Source of the DNA: an uncultured Parvularculaceae bacterium
GTDB taxonomy: Bacteria > Pseudomonadota > Alphaproteobacteria > Caulobacterales > Parvularculaceae
Length of the DNA stretch: 55,440 bases
NCBI GenBank assembly: GCA_947259375.1
Contig: CAMYLZ010000018.1
Location: forward strand, 1-55,440
Direction of reading: 5' to 3'
Positions 9,095-17,128 of this stretch are shown in pieces (position 1 is the first letter of the stretch; the number at the start of each line of letters is the position of its first letter). The notes under the pieces are model-generated. The model did not search any database and was not told where the DNA came from. It worked only from the letters and a program-made list of their open reading frames with translations. Position numbers and translations under genes: made by a program.

Positions 9095-9943
9095 GTGAAG
9101 CTGGTCGCGCTTATTATTGTGTTGATGATCGCCATCCTGTCGCTGGTCACGACGATCACGCCGGGCTCGAACCAGTATAACCGGCCAAACCCGGTCGCGA
9201 CGATCGGCAAGGAAATCACCAAGCCGCTCAGCCAGGTCGACGAAATTGGACCGGAGCTGTCCAAAGCGCTTGATCGCACCGGCGTCAAATTGCCGGCCTT
9301 GCCGGGCGCGAAGAGCAAAACCGTCGATAATACGCACGCCTTGCAGGATTTTACCGGCGCGTCCTTCGCCAATATGGACTTGCCGAAATCAAATTTCGCC
9401 GGCTCGGTTGTCACCGGCGCGGCGTTCAATGGCGCGCTGCTCGACGGCGTCAGCCTTGAGGGCGCGAGCGGCGAGCAAGTCAATTTCAAAGGCGCGCGTC
9501 TGGCGCGCGCGAACCTTAACGCCGCCTATTTCCGGGATAGCGATTTTTCCGGCGCGGAGCTGCGCGAAGCCAAGGCGCGCGCCGCCAATTTCGCAAAGTC
9601 GCAATTCGTCGATAGCGATTTCTCCTTTGCTTCCTTTGCCGGCGCTGACGTCTCTGACGCCGATCTCCGCGCCAGCTATGGCGCTGGCGCATCCTTTGTC
9701 GGCGCGAAAGCCCGCGGCGCAATCTTTGACGGCGCCGACCTTACCGGCGTGCGCTTTGCGGGAACCGACCTCGAGGATGCGCGCTTCGCCGGCGCCAATC
9801 TCAAGGCGGCGGATTTCACCCGCGCCCGGCTGCACGGCGCTGATCTTTCCGGCGCGGTTAATCTGACGGCGGAGCAACTGGCGGCGTCATGCGCAGATAG
9901 CGGCACGAAACTGCCGGAAGGGCTCGCCGCCCCGCGCTGCTAG
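9095..9943 (+). CDS. Membrane-anchored pentapeptide-repeat protein
   Basis: A 282-residue protein starting at GTG 9095, chosen for the strong GAGGAG Shine-Dalgarno at 9081-9086. One N-terminal membrane helix (LVALIIVLMIAILSLV) is followed by a linker of about 75 residues. From about residue 85 to 265 there is a run of A(D/N)LXX-type pentapeptides (FTGASFANMDLPKSNF, GADLTGVRFAGTDLEDARF, GANLKAADF, GADLSGAVNL), predicted to form a right-handed quadrilateral beta-helix. With the short N-terminal anchor the helix would face the periplasm. The last 25 residues (LAASCADSG...PRC) contain two Cys. Function is unknown; DNA-gyrase mimicry as in Qnr/MfpA is unlikely for an exported anchored protein. A CtrA-like box precedes it. 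Confidence 0.85.
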   Translation: MKLVALIIVLMIAILSLVTTITPGSNQYNRPNPVATIGKEITKPLSQVDEIGPELSKALDRTGVKLPALPGAKSKTVDNTHALQDFTGASFANMDLPKSNFAGSVVTGAAFNGALLDGVSLEGASGEQVNFKGARLARANLNAAYFRDSDFSGAELREAKARAANFAKSQFVDSDFSFASFAGADVSDADLRASYGAGASFVGAKARGAIFDGADLTGVRFAGTDLEDARFAGANLKAADFTRARLHGADLSGAVNLTAEQLAASCADSGTKLPEGLAAPRC

Positions 9944-9986
9944 TCCGACAAACAAGCCGCATATATTCTTGTCAGCGCGCGCCCGG

Positions 9987-10838
9987 CTAAGTCTGGCGCT
10001 CATCGCTTTCCTCACGCCCCTCACGCAACAGCGTCGCATCAAGCGCATCAATCACGCCAAGCGCCACCGCGCTAAGCCCATGAGAGGCGCCAAGTCCATG
10101 AGTGGAAATCGCGCCGCGCGCCGGCGCCGAAAAACTCGAAGCGACAAACTGGCGGTAGGAGGCTGCCGGCGGAAATGATTTTTGCTCCGGCGCGGCCTCG
10201 CCCGGGGCGTTCGCCGCTTTTGAAGCGACGCCCCCCATGGATTTCGCGATAGACGCCACCACTTCGCCGACAGTCTTGGCCCGCGCGCCGTCATAGAAAA
10301 CATTGCGGTTCGCCGCCGCCGCTTTCGGCAACAGGCCCGCCGCTTCCGCATTTGACGCAGCGCTCAAGAGCTTCACCGCGCCGGTCGGCCCGATAAAATG
10401 CGCCGTATAAAGATCGGCGCTGGTTGCGGCGCGTTTCAGTTTCGATTCCAGCGCTTTCTGATTTTCGTTGGCGAGCTCGCCCGCCATGGCAGAGGCTTTT
10501 TCCGCGTCGAAGCGCAAATTCAAGATCGCCTCGCGCGCATCGCCATCCGCAACCGACAGCCGGCCATTTGCATCTTTGGTGATCTGCGCCGCCGCATTGC
10601 CAAGCCCGTGACGGGGGCCATATTGCTTCACAGTGGAAAGCCAGGTCTGTTCAATAAACTGGAACAGGCCCGCCGCGCTTGAAGTCTTGGCGCGCGCATC
10701 CGGATTGAAGCCGCTTTCGCGCGCCGCCATCTTCATCAGAAAATCAAACTCGGCGCCGGTCGATTGCGCCGCGCGCTTGACCGCGCCGGTGACCAAAGCG
10801 GCGCCGGCGCTCTTTACGGCGTTAATGTCTGCACTCAT
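9987..10838 (-). CDS. Transglycosylase SLT-domain protein lacking a signal peptide
   Basis: A 283-residue lytic transglycosylase-like protein. The SLT fold is seen at about residues 28-150: LMKMAARESGFNP with catalytic Glu41, then SSAAGLFQFIEQTWL, and later YTAHFIGPTGAVKLL. Such enzymes cleave the MurNAc-GlcNAc bond with formation of an anhydro end. The N-terminus (MSADINAVKSAGAALV) is not a credible Sec signal and there is no clear transmembrane helix. It would therefore need another export route, as for flagellar-type or phage lysins. A 3TM holin-like gene lies two genes upstream on the same strand. The C-terminal ~90 residues are low-complexity. A flagellum-associated muramidase is an alternative, but no flagellar genes are nearby. 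Confidence 0.8.
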   Translation of the reverse strand: MSADINAVKSAGAALVTGAVKRAAQSTGAEFDFLMKMAARESGFNPDARAKTSSAAGLFQFIEQTWLSTVKQYGPRHGLGNAAAQITKDANGRLSVADGDAREAILNLRFDAEKASAMAGELANENQKALESKLKRAATSADLYTAHFIGPTGAVKLLSAASNAEAAGLLPKAAAANRNVFYDGARAKTVGEVVASIAKSMGGVASKAANAPGEAAPEQKSFPPAASYRQFVASSFSAPARGAISTHGLGASHGLSAVALGVIDALDATLLREGREESDERQT

Positions 10839-10901
10839 GCGGGACCTGCCCTCGCGGCGTCGTGATCTGCGCCAATCTGGCGAAGATTTGTCAATAAAGC
10901 G

Positions 10902-12026
10902 CTAACCATATTGTCCTCCGGCGGTGAACCGGGCCGGGCTGAAAGTCTGCAATTCGGCCGTCAATTCTCCGTCGAGCAGCAGCGCGGCCATGTCGGCGGC
11001 GCTCGCGGGCGCCTCGAGAATACCGTTGCGGTAATGACCGAGCGCGACATAGACGCCCGGCTTGCCTGTCGCGCCGAGGATTGGCGCGCCATCCGGCGTG
11101 CCGGGACGCAGGCCCGTCCAGCGCTCGCGCTCTGGCGCATGCGCCAGGAAAGGCGCCGCGCGCATCGCGCTTTCCTTCAACCCTTCCACCGCCGCATCAT
11201 CGACAATGGCGTCATCGCGCCCGCGCGTTTCGGTTGCGCCGATCACCAGCCGCCCGCCCGCTTTGGGGCAAAGATATGCACCCGGCGCCCGGACGACGCG
11301 GGTGAGCGCGCCTTCTTCAATACCCAGCGCAGTCGCATCACCCTTGACCGGAAAAACCAGCGCGCCGGGCGCAAGGCCGCTGACTGCGCCGCCAGCGATA
11401 ACCACCTTGCCCGCTGTGACGCGCGCGCCGTCTTCCGTTTCGAGCACCGGCCCGGCGCCGGCCGTCTCGACCCGAACGACTTTCCCGGCGATCATCTGCG
11501 CGCCGTTTTTCGCCGCGCTCGCGCGCAAGGCGCTAAGCAGACGGCGCGGATCGACCTGCGCGTCGTTTGGCGACCATTGCGCGGCGATGATTTTTGCGGA
11601 AAGCGCCGGCTCCATCGCGCGCGCATCATTGCCGGAAACCATTTCCGCCGCGCCGCCCATCGCCGCAACGCGGGCCGCCTGCGCGGCGAGCGCCGCCGCC
11701 TCGTCTTCTGTAAAAGCCAGCCCCAAAATACCGTCGCCGCGATAATCGACATCAGCGCCGGTCTCGCCCCCTAGCGCGGCGGCGAATGCCGGCCACATGG
11801 CGAGCGCCCGCACGCCGAAGCCATAGACCGCATTGGCCAATGGCCCGCCGCTGTCATGATGCTCGAAAGACGGCGCCAGCATGCCCGCCGCCGCATTGGT
11901 CGCCGCGGGAATTTGGGGGCCGGCGTCAAACACCGTCACATGGCTTCCGCGCGCGCAAAGCAGGCGCGCCAGCGAAAGGCCGATCACGCCGCCGCCGATA
12001 ATGGCGATATCACTTATTGTCTTCAT
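10902..12026 (-). CDS. thiO: Glycine oxidase ThiO, FAD-dependent
   Basis: A FAD/NAD(P)-binding DAO-family oxidoreductase. From the ATG at 12026 the protein is 374 residues and begins MKTISDIAIIGGGVIGLSLA, with the GxGxxG dinucleotide fold at residues 10-15 and an acid (VFDAG) at the end of beta-2. The segment NAAAGMLAPSFEHH (about 46-58) is diagnostic of ThiO, and the C-terminus holds ATGKPGVYVALGHYRNGIL. ThiO oxidises glycine to the imine used in thiamine thiazole synthesis. An upstream in-frame ATG at 12089 overlaps the TGA of the holin-like gene (TCAT at 12086-12089) and would add 21 residues, so coupled translation from there is possible. No other thi gene is visible. Confidence 0.9.
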   Translation of the reverse strand: MKTISDIAIIGGGVIGLSLARLLCARGSHVTVFDAGPQIPAATNAAAGMLAPSFEHHDSGGPLANAVYGFGVRALAMWPAFAAALGGETGADVDYRGDGILGLAFTEDEAAALAAQAARVAAMGGAAEMVSGNDARAMEPALSAKIIAAQWSPNDAQVDPRRLLSALRASAAKNGAQMIAGKVVRVETAGAGPVLETEDGARVTAGKVVIAGGAVSGLAPGALVFPVKGDATALGIEEGALTRVVRAPGAYLCPKAGGRLVIGATETRGRDDAIVDDAAVEGLKESAMRAAPFLAHAPERERWTGLRPGTPDGAPILGATGKPGVYVALGHYRNGILEAPASAADMAALLLDGELTAELQTFSPARFTAGGQYG

Positions 12027-12085
12027 TGCATCGCTTATATGTCGCCTGGCCCGGCCCATGTCATCCTCTATCCGGCTCGATCCGG

Positions 12086-12682
12086 TCATTCATGGTCCGG
12101 TGATTTTTTCGATGCCGCGCGATTGATCGCATCGGCGCCCGGAAAGGCGATCAGCCGGGTCTTTTCCCGCGAGCCAGCGGATGAGCCGAAAAAGTAATTC
12201 ACCACCGCCGCCGTCATCGTGGCGAGCGCGCCGAGCATGATCGAAAATTCGGTTTCGGCGCCTGCCGGCAATTTGCGCGCGACCATCACGCCGAGCACGA
12301 TGAAGTAGCCGCAAATTACCAGCGCGCCGAGCGCCATGGGCGTGCGGTCATGCATCTGGACCTGGCGCGCACGGGCATTGGCGCGGTCATCCGCATCGAT
12401 TTGCAAATGCCGGATGTCGGCCTCGCGCAACGCCGCCTGGAACTCGAGCTCCGCGCGTTTGAGCGCAATCCGTTGTTCAGGCGTCGCGCGCAAGAGCGCT
12501 TCGGCGAGCACTGTTTCGTCCGCCGTCTCATCGCCGATGATCGCGCGCGAGAGCTGCGCAACCGCCGCACCGGCGAACGGGCCGCCGAGCGCATGGGCGA
12601 TGCCCGGCGCGACATCGGCAATTATTGTTTTCAATTTGCGGCGCGTTTCGCCTTTGGGCGCCTTGCGTGACGATGCGGTCAT
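12086..12682 (-). CDS. Holin-like 3TM protein (GTA_holin_3TM type)
   Basis: A 198-residue protein. The N-terminal segment APGIAHALGGPFAGAAVAQLS is followed by a charged helical stretch with LKRAELEFQAALREADIRHL, then two evident membrane helices (about 117-135, TPMALGALVICGYFIVLGV, and 146-165, IMLGALATMTAAVVNYFFG). It ends with the diagnostic FGSSAGSREKT. This matches, from memory, the Pfam family of 3TM holins for gene-transfer-agent release. Holins permeabilise the inner membrane so that murein hydrolases reach the wall. No capsid, terminase or GH108 endolysin gene is nearby, so it is an isolated cassette or has another use. Its stop overlaps a possible thiO start by four bases. Confidence 0.75.
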   Translation of the reverse strand: MTASSRKAPKGETRRKLKTIIADVAPGIAHALGGPFAGAAVAQLSRAIIGDETADETVLAEALLRATPEQRIALKRAELEFQAALREADIRHLQIDADDRANARARQVQMHDRTPMALGALVICGYFIVLGVMVARKLPAGAETEFSIMLGALATMTAAVVNYFFGSSAGSREKTRLIAFPGADAINRAASKKSPDHE

Positions 12683-12849
12683 CGACGCTACCTTTCATGC
12701 CTGCTTTTTTAAACCGGAACGCATCTTACGGGCGCCGGAACCCATGCGGGCGGGGTTGCATAAAAAAATTGTCAATCATGGCGGCGAACCCCAGGCGGCC
12801 CACACCTATATGGCGATTGCACATGCGCCGGCACGCTTATGACGGAAAG

Positions 12850-12872
12850 GATGTTGCATGGCGTGCAACATC
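12850..12872. repeat. Perfect inverted repeat GATGTTGCA-N5-TGCAACATC
   Basis: GATGTTGCA at 12850-12858 and its exact reverse complement at 12864-12872 are separated by TGGCG. The 9-bp arms and 5-bp spacer would suit a dimeric helix-turn-helix regulator or a small RNA hairpin. There is no T-run after it, so it is not a standard terminator. It is 167 bp upstream of the holin-like gene start and 278 bp upstream of the antiporter-like gene. Confidence 0.6.
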
Positions 12873-12880
12873 GCCTAAGA

Positions 12881-13019
12881 AGGCGCTGCAGCGGTTTTCT
12901 TGCGCAGGCTTGCACCCATCGGCGCGGCCCGAAGCGATAACGTCCGAACAATCCGTGGCAGGATGTTTTCCGCTTTGGGGAAAACATCGATGGAAAACTT
13001 TTTGTGCGTCGCCATCGGC
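12881..13019 (-). other. Short ORF resembling the N-terminal half of an ACT-like domain (possible remnant)
   Basis: A 46-codon frame from the ATG at 13019, or 60 codons from an ATG at 13057, stopping at a TAG. The peptide reads like the beta-alpha start of an ACT-type small subunit (KFSIDVFPKAENILPRIVRT, then LSLRAAPMGASLRKK) and then ends where a full domain would need about 30 more residues. No good ribosome site is seen. It may be a decayed gene fragment or chance in a GC-rich region; the resemblance is by eye only. Confidence 0.2.
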
Positions 13020-13149
13020 GAATACACCGCATGCGGTCTTTCTTTAAAAAAATTCAATTTGCAATTGCGCCCGGATCAACCCATTGTTGCTTCAAGGTGA
13101 TTCGGCGTTTTTAAAAGGCGCCGAATAAAGAGCGGTTTTAAAATTCCTC

Positions 13150-14367
13150 ATGGTTCTCGCGATCGCTGCGGCTTTGTGCGCCGCAACATTCTTGATTCTG
13201 CGTTTGCCCGGCGCCAGGCGTTCGCGGGCGCTGGATTGGGCCGCCTGCGCCCCGGCGCTGCTGATCGCGCTCGGCGCCCTCGCCTCGCTGATCTGGCGCG
13301 CGGCCGGCCTGCCTTTTGCGCCATCGGAATGGACCGCCGCCGGCGCCGACATTCTGCTTGCCGCGCTCGCCTTTGTCGCCGCCGCGCAATTTCGCATCAC
13401 CCGGCTGGCGAGCGTCTGCCCGGCCTCCTTCCGGCTGGCGCTTGGCGGCGCGCCGTTGTTCTTGATCGTCTGCGGGCTCGCCGCCTTCATTCTCGTGCCG
13501 CAGCTTTCTTTCAGCGCCGCATTTCTCGTCGCCGGCGCGCTCACGCTTAACGGCGCCGCATTCGATCGCCGGGCGGTGATCGACGCGCCGGCGCCGGCCA
13601 CGCTGAAATCCGCCGTGCGGCTCGAAAGCGCGGCAATCCTCGCACTCGGCATCCCCGTCGCCGTCATGCTCGAAGCGATCGCCACCGCCGCGCCGCAAGG
13701 CATGCCGCTGATCACGCCGGTTTTCGAAGCGGCCCGCGGCTTCCTTTTCGCTTTCACCGCCGGCGGGGTGCTGGGGCTCGGCGCCGCGATGCTCGGCAAT
13801 CGCCGGCGCAAACATGCAGGCGCGCTTGCGGGCGCGGCCGGCTTCGCGGCCATGCTGCTCGCCCCTGTCATCGGCGCCCATGTGGTAATCGCCGCCGCCG
13901 CCGCCGGCCTGCTTTGGGGCGAGGAAACCCGCGCGCCGGTAACAACTCGGGTGCGCCTGCGCCGCCTCGCGGAACGCAACGCCGCGCCCGTCGCCTATTT
14001 CGCGTTCGGCGTCCTGCTCGGCCCGCGCCTGCTGCAAGCGGATTTGCTGTCCGTCGTGTTCGCCATCGCCGCCGTCACCGTGATGCGCGTCGGCCCAAGG
14101 CTTTTCAGCCTGAAAAAAACCACCCTGCCGCGCGAAAGCCAGATGTTCCTCGCCTGGTTCGGCGGCGCGCCCGGCGCGGCCTCGGCCCTGTTCCTGATTT
14201 CGCTGTTTGATGCGCCGTCGATCGTCGCCCAGGACGCGGTGCTGACCGTTGGCGCGCTCGCCGTCACCTTCGGCGTGGTCGCTGCGCGGCTCACCTCGCG
14301 CCCGCTGATCAAGCTGCTGCTAAAAGAAACCGCGCTGGCGAAAAAACGGGCGCGGTTCGCAGGGTAG
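13150..14367 (+). CDS. CPA1/NhaP-like antiporter-family membrane protein lacking the usual transport carboxylates
   Basis: A 405-residue protein with 11-12 predicted membrane helices. Similarity to CPA1 Na+/H+ antiporters rests on the order of blocks: AAFLVAGALTLNG (about 123-135), RLESAAILALGIPVAVMLEA (157-176) and, near the C-terminus, FLAWFGGAPGAASALFLISL, which aligns with the W-F-G-x-R-G-x-A-S signature. In working NhaP-type proteins the first block holds T-D-P and the second E-S-G-x-N-D-G; here they read L-N-G and E-S-A-A-I-L-A, so both membrane-buried Asp are missing. It may be non-transporting or use another mechanism. It stands alone, convergent with the kinase gene 15 bp away. Confidence 0.7.
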   Translation: MVLAIAAALCAATFLILRLPGARRSRALDWAACAPALLIALGALASLIWRAAGLPFAPSEWTAAGADILLAALAFVAAAQFRITRLASVCPASFRLALGGAPLFLIVCGLAAFILVPQLSFSAAFLVAGALTLNGAAFDRRAVIDAPAPATLKSAVRLESAAILALGIPVAVMLEAIATAAPQGMPLITPVFEAARGFLFAFTAGGVLGLGAAMLGNRRRKHAGALAGAAGFAAMLLAPVIGAHVVIAAAAAGLLWGEETRAPVTTRVRLRRLAERNAAPVAYFAFGVLLGPRLLQADLLSVVFAIAAVTVMRVGPRLFSLKKTTLPRESQMFLAWFGGAPGAASALFLISLFDAPSIVAQDAVLTVGALAVTFGVVAARLTSRPLIKLLLKETALAKKRARFAG

Positions 14368-14382
14368 CTTTGACGCGCGCCC

Positions 14383-15102
14383 TCACCACTCGAACGTTTC
14401 GAGATGCGCGCGCAAATGAAAGACAGTCGGAAATTTCTTCAAGATCAGGTCCGAGCGGTTGCCCATGCAGATGTCGCGCACGGCCTGCGGCTGCTTCTTG
14501 TAATGCTCGCGCCCGCCGGTGATGTCGTAAAGTAATCGCGCAATGGCGAGAATATCGGCGCGCCGTTCGGTCGCCGGCGTGCGTCCCCATTCATGAAAAT
14601 CAATCGTCCGTAGGCGGAAAAACACGCCGTTGCGCTCAACGAAGATATTGCCCTTGTGCAAATCGCCGTGGAATTCTTTTCGCGCGTGAATGTCCTCGAT
14701 CCCGGTGGTCAGCGCATAGATGAGGTTCAGCGCCTCGAAAGGCGGCATCCGCCCGCCGCGATATTTGTTGAGCAATTCCTCAAGGATCGCGCCGCCGAAA
14801 TATTCGCTGATCAGGCAATAGATGAAGCGGTCATTGATCCACACCTCCTCGGCGTGGAGATATTTGATGACGATGTCGCAATCGCGCAACGCGTCGAGCT
14901 TGCGCGCATAGCGGATGAAGCGCTTGGCGTTATGCTCCTTCGATTTGAAATAGAGCTTGGCCGCGCGGGTCAGCCCCGTCGCTCTTTCACGGATCTTGTA
15001 AACCTCGCCCTCGGTCCCGGCGCCGATGCGCTCGATCACCTCATAGCGCCAGGTCAGCCGGTCGCCTTTGGCAAGGCCGAAAGACTTCTGCGCGCCGCTC
15101 AT
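14383..15102 (-). CDS. Small serine/threonine protein kinase-like protein
   Basis: A 239-residue protein that is a kinase domain alone. Glycine loop RIGAGTEGEVYKI (25-37), VAIK-type lysine Lys49 (AAKLY), catalytic loop FHGDLHKGNIFV with Asp147 and Asn152, and DFG equivalent DFH at 168-170. The catalytic lysine, base and metal ligands are all kept, so activity is possible, though the catalytic loop HGDLHKGN is closer to the aminoglycoside/choline or RIO-type variant than to HRD. There is no membrane helix or sensor domain. Its substrate is unknown and no phosphatase or FHA gene is adjacent. Alternatives are a kinase of small molecules or a lipopolysaccharide-core-kinase-like enzyme. Confidence 0.8.
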   Translation of the reverse strand: MSGAQKSFGLAKGDRLTWRYEVIERIGAGTEGEVYKIRERATGLTRAAKLYFKSKEHNAKRFIRYARKLDALRDCDIVIKYLHAEEVWINDRFIYCLISEYFGGAILEELLNKYRGGRMPPFEALNLIYALTTGIEDIHARKEFHGDLHKGNIFVERNGVFFRLRTIDFHEWGRTPATERRADILAIARLLYDITGGREHYKKQPQAVRDICMGNRSDLILKKFPTVFHLRAHLETFEW

Positions 15103-15306
15103 CTAGCAACGCCCGGGCACATGGCGGCGATGACGCCCGCAATGGCGCTCAAGACTTGAAAAAGCGCCGCCTGTTGTTTCATTCGCAAACATACGCCGGA
15201 TGATCTTCTAGTGTTTTCATAGGATTCAGTGACAAGGATGCGGTGACAGGGCCGCCGCGCCCGGCTATGGTCGCCGTTTCGTGGCGTAACACTATAGGGG
15301 CGGCGT

Positions 15307-17088
15307 ATGTGGCGTATCAATAATTTCCTCCTGATGATCGTGCTGGCGGGGCTCGCAGCGTTTGGGGGCTATCGGGCGGTTCAGCACATATTGCCGGATG
15401 GCGCGCCGAAAGAAACGGCGACGCCCGAGGCGGAAGAAAGCCAGGCGCCGCGCGACCCGGCGGTCATGGATACCGGCCGGCCGATGAGCCCCGGCCTGCT
15501 CGCTTATGAGGTCGAGCATTATACTCTGCGCCATGAGATCCTGCCGGAAACAAAGTCCATCGCCGGCTCCGCCACCATCGAGTTCACCGCCCTTTCCGGA
15601 ATGGACACGCTGGAGCTTGATTTCGACGGCGTCTTTTCAGTGAGCAAGGTCGAAGGCCCCGGCGGCGCGCTCGACTTCACGAAAAGCCCGTCAAAACTCT
15701 TTGTAACGCTGGGCGAGACGCTCAATGCCGGCGAGACCGTCGCGGTGAGCGTGCATTATTCAGGCAAGCCCTGGATCGCCGACCGCGCGCCCTGGGATGG
15801 CGGTTTCGTCTGGGCCGAAACGCCTTCGGGCAAGCCATGGGTGGCGACAGCCATCCAGGGCGAAGGCTGCGACCTGTGGTGGCCCTGCAAGGACCACCCG
15901 ACGGCGGAGCCCAAGCGCGGGCTCGAATTCTTCATCACCGTGCCGGCCGGGCTGTCGGCCGCCGGCAATGGGGTGTTGCAAAACATTATAGACCTTGAAG
16001 ACGGCCGGCGCACCTTCCACTGGAAGACCGCGCTGCCGACCAATGTCTATGGCGCCGCGCTCAATGTCGGGCCTTATGTCCGCCTCACCGGCGAATACCA
16101 GTCGGTCAATGGATCGACTGTACCGCTCGAATTCTGGGCGATCGAAGATCATGAGGAAGACGCGCAGGCTTTGTTTGACAAGGAGTTTCCCGAAGCGCTC
16201 GCCTCGCTCGAAGCGCGCTTCGGCCCATACCCTTGGGGGCAGGAAAAGATGGGCGTCGCCGAAACGCCGCATCTCGGCATGGAGCATCAGACCATCAATG
16301 CGTACGGCAATGAATTCCGCCGCGGGCGATATGGTTATGACAACTTGTTCTATCATGAGCTCGCCCATGAATGGTTCGGCAACATCATGTCGGTCGGCAA
16401 TATCGCCGATATGTGGCTGCATGAAGGGACCGCCACATATGCGGACTTCGCCCATACGAGGGAAGTGATGGGCGACGCCGCCTTCCTGACGCAGAAATAC
16501 ACGCGCTATCTGGGCATCAAGAGCTGCCAGCCGATCGCGCCGCCGCGTCAGCTTTCAGGCGACCAGACCTTTGATGAGAAAACCGGGCCCGAAGGCGACA
16601 TGTATGCGAAAGGCGCATGGGTGCTGTACTCGCTCGGCTTTGTGATGGGCGAAGACAAGGTCGAGCGCGCGCTGCGCCGGCTGATCTATGACACCGCCGA
16701 GCCGCATGCGCTGACCGCGCCGATCACCCCGCGCCAGCGCACGACCGATGACTTCCTCGCCATTATCAATGACGAGGCGGGCGCGGATATGAGCTGGTTC
16801 TTCGACGTCTATGTGCGTTCGGCGCCCTTGCCTGAACTGAACGCGGAAATCGACGGCGATGACCTCGTCCTGTCCTGGAACACGTTCAGCGATGCCGATT
16901 TCCCGATGCCGGCGCCGGTGCGCATTGACGGCGAATTGCGCCGCATTGAAATGCCCGGCGGCGCGGCGCGCATTGAAGGCGGCGCTACGGCCGAGGTGAT
17001 GATCGATCCGATGATGGAAATCCTGCGCAAGCTGCCAAGCGTGCCGACCTGCGCCGAGCGCAAGGCGGAAGACGCCGCGCGCGACTAG
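15307..17088 (+). CDS. M1 family zinc aminopeptidase, membrane-anchored
   Basis: A 593-residue protein. The N-terminal helix (NFLLMIVLAGLAAFGGY) anchors or exports it. An acidic linker is followed by the M1 N-terminal beta-domain and the thermolysin-like core: GMEHQT (GxMEN exopeptidase motif, here MEHQ), FYHELAHEWFGN (HExxH zinc site) and WLHEGTATYAD (the third zinc ligand Glu, 18 residues on). The C-terminal ARM/HEAT half of large M1 enzymes is missing, giving the roughly 600-residue class common in alphaproteobacteria. AGGGG lies 8 bp before the ATG. It removes N-terminal residues from peptides, probably in the periplasm. It is convergent with the acyl-CoA dehydrogenase gene across a GC hairpin. 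Confidence 0.93.
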   Translation: MWRINNFLLMIVLAGLAAFGGYRAVQHILPDGAPKETATPEAEESQAPRDPAVMDTGRPMSPGLLAYEVEHYTLRHEILPETKSIAGSATIEFTALSGMDTLELDFDGVFSVSKVEGPGGALDFTKSPSKLFVTLGETLNAGETVAVSVHYSGKPWIADRAPWDGGFVWAETPSGKPWVATAIQGEGCDLWWPCKDHPTAEPKRGLEFFITVPAGLSAAGNGVLQNIIDLEDGRRTFHWKTALPTNVYGAALNVGPYVRLTGEYQSVNGSTVPLEFWAIEDHEEDAQALFDKEFPEALASLEARFGPYPWGQEKMGVAETPHLGMEHQTINAYGNEFRRGRYGYDNLFYHELAHEWFGNIMSVGNIADMWLHEGTATYADFAHTREVMGDAAFLTQKYTRYLGIKSCQPIAPPRQLSGDQTFDEKTGPEGDMYAKGAWVLYSLGFVMGEDKVERALRRLIYDTAEPHALTAPITPRQRTTDDFLAIINDEAGADMSWFFDVYVRSAPLPELNAEIDGDDLVLSWNTFSDADFPMPAPVRIDGELRRIEMPGGAARIEGGATAEVMIDPMMEILRKLPSVPTCAERKAEDAARD

Positions 17089-17098
17089 GAAATGCGCT

Positions 17099-17119
17099 GG
17101 GCGGCGCAGCGCGCCGCCC
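17099..17119. terminator. GC-rich hairpin between convergent genes
   Basis: GGGCGGCGC (17099-17107), loop AGC, GCGCCGCCC (17111-17119) is a perfect 9-bp stem in the 40-bp gap between the convergent aminopeptidase and isovaleryl-CoA dehydrogenase genes. It lacks a long T-run on either strand (only CTTT at 17127-17130), so it may be a weak or Rho-assisted bidirectional terminator. Confidence 0.5.
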
Positions 17120-17128
17120 GCGTCGCCT

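Larger units (their letters stand above)
12683..13149. other. 467-bp intergenic region between the holin-like and antiporter-like genes
   Basis: No convincing conserved gene. It is more AT-rich than its flanks and holds homopolymer runs (A7 near 12762, A7 near 13047). It also contains a perfect 9-bp inverted repeat (12850-12872), a short minus-strand frame resembling half an ACT-like domain (12881-13019), and an imperfect hairpin TTCGGCG/CGCCGAA (13101-13107 with 13119-13125) just upstream of the antiporter gene. It must contain promoters for both divergent flanking genes. Confidence 0.6.

Noticed and set aside
12086-12682. Prophage
   Set aside because: Only a holin-like gene; no integrase, portal, capsid or tail genes in the window.
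13101-13125. Terminator hairpin TTCGGCG/CGCCGAA
   Set aside because: Neither strand has a T-run after the stem and no gene ends there.
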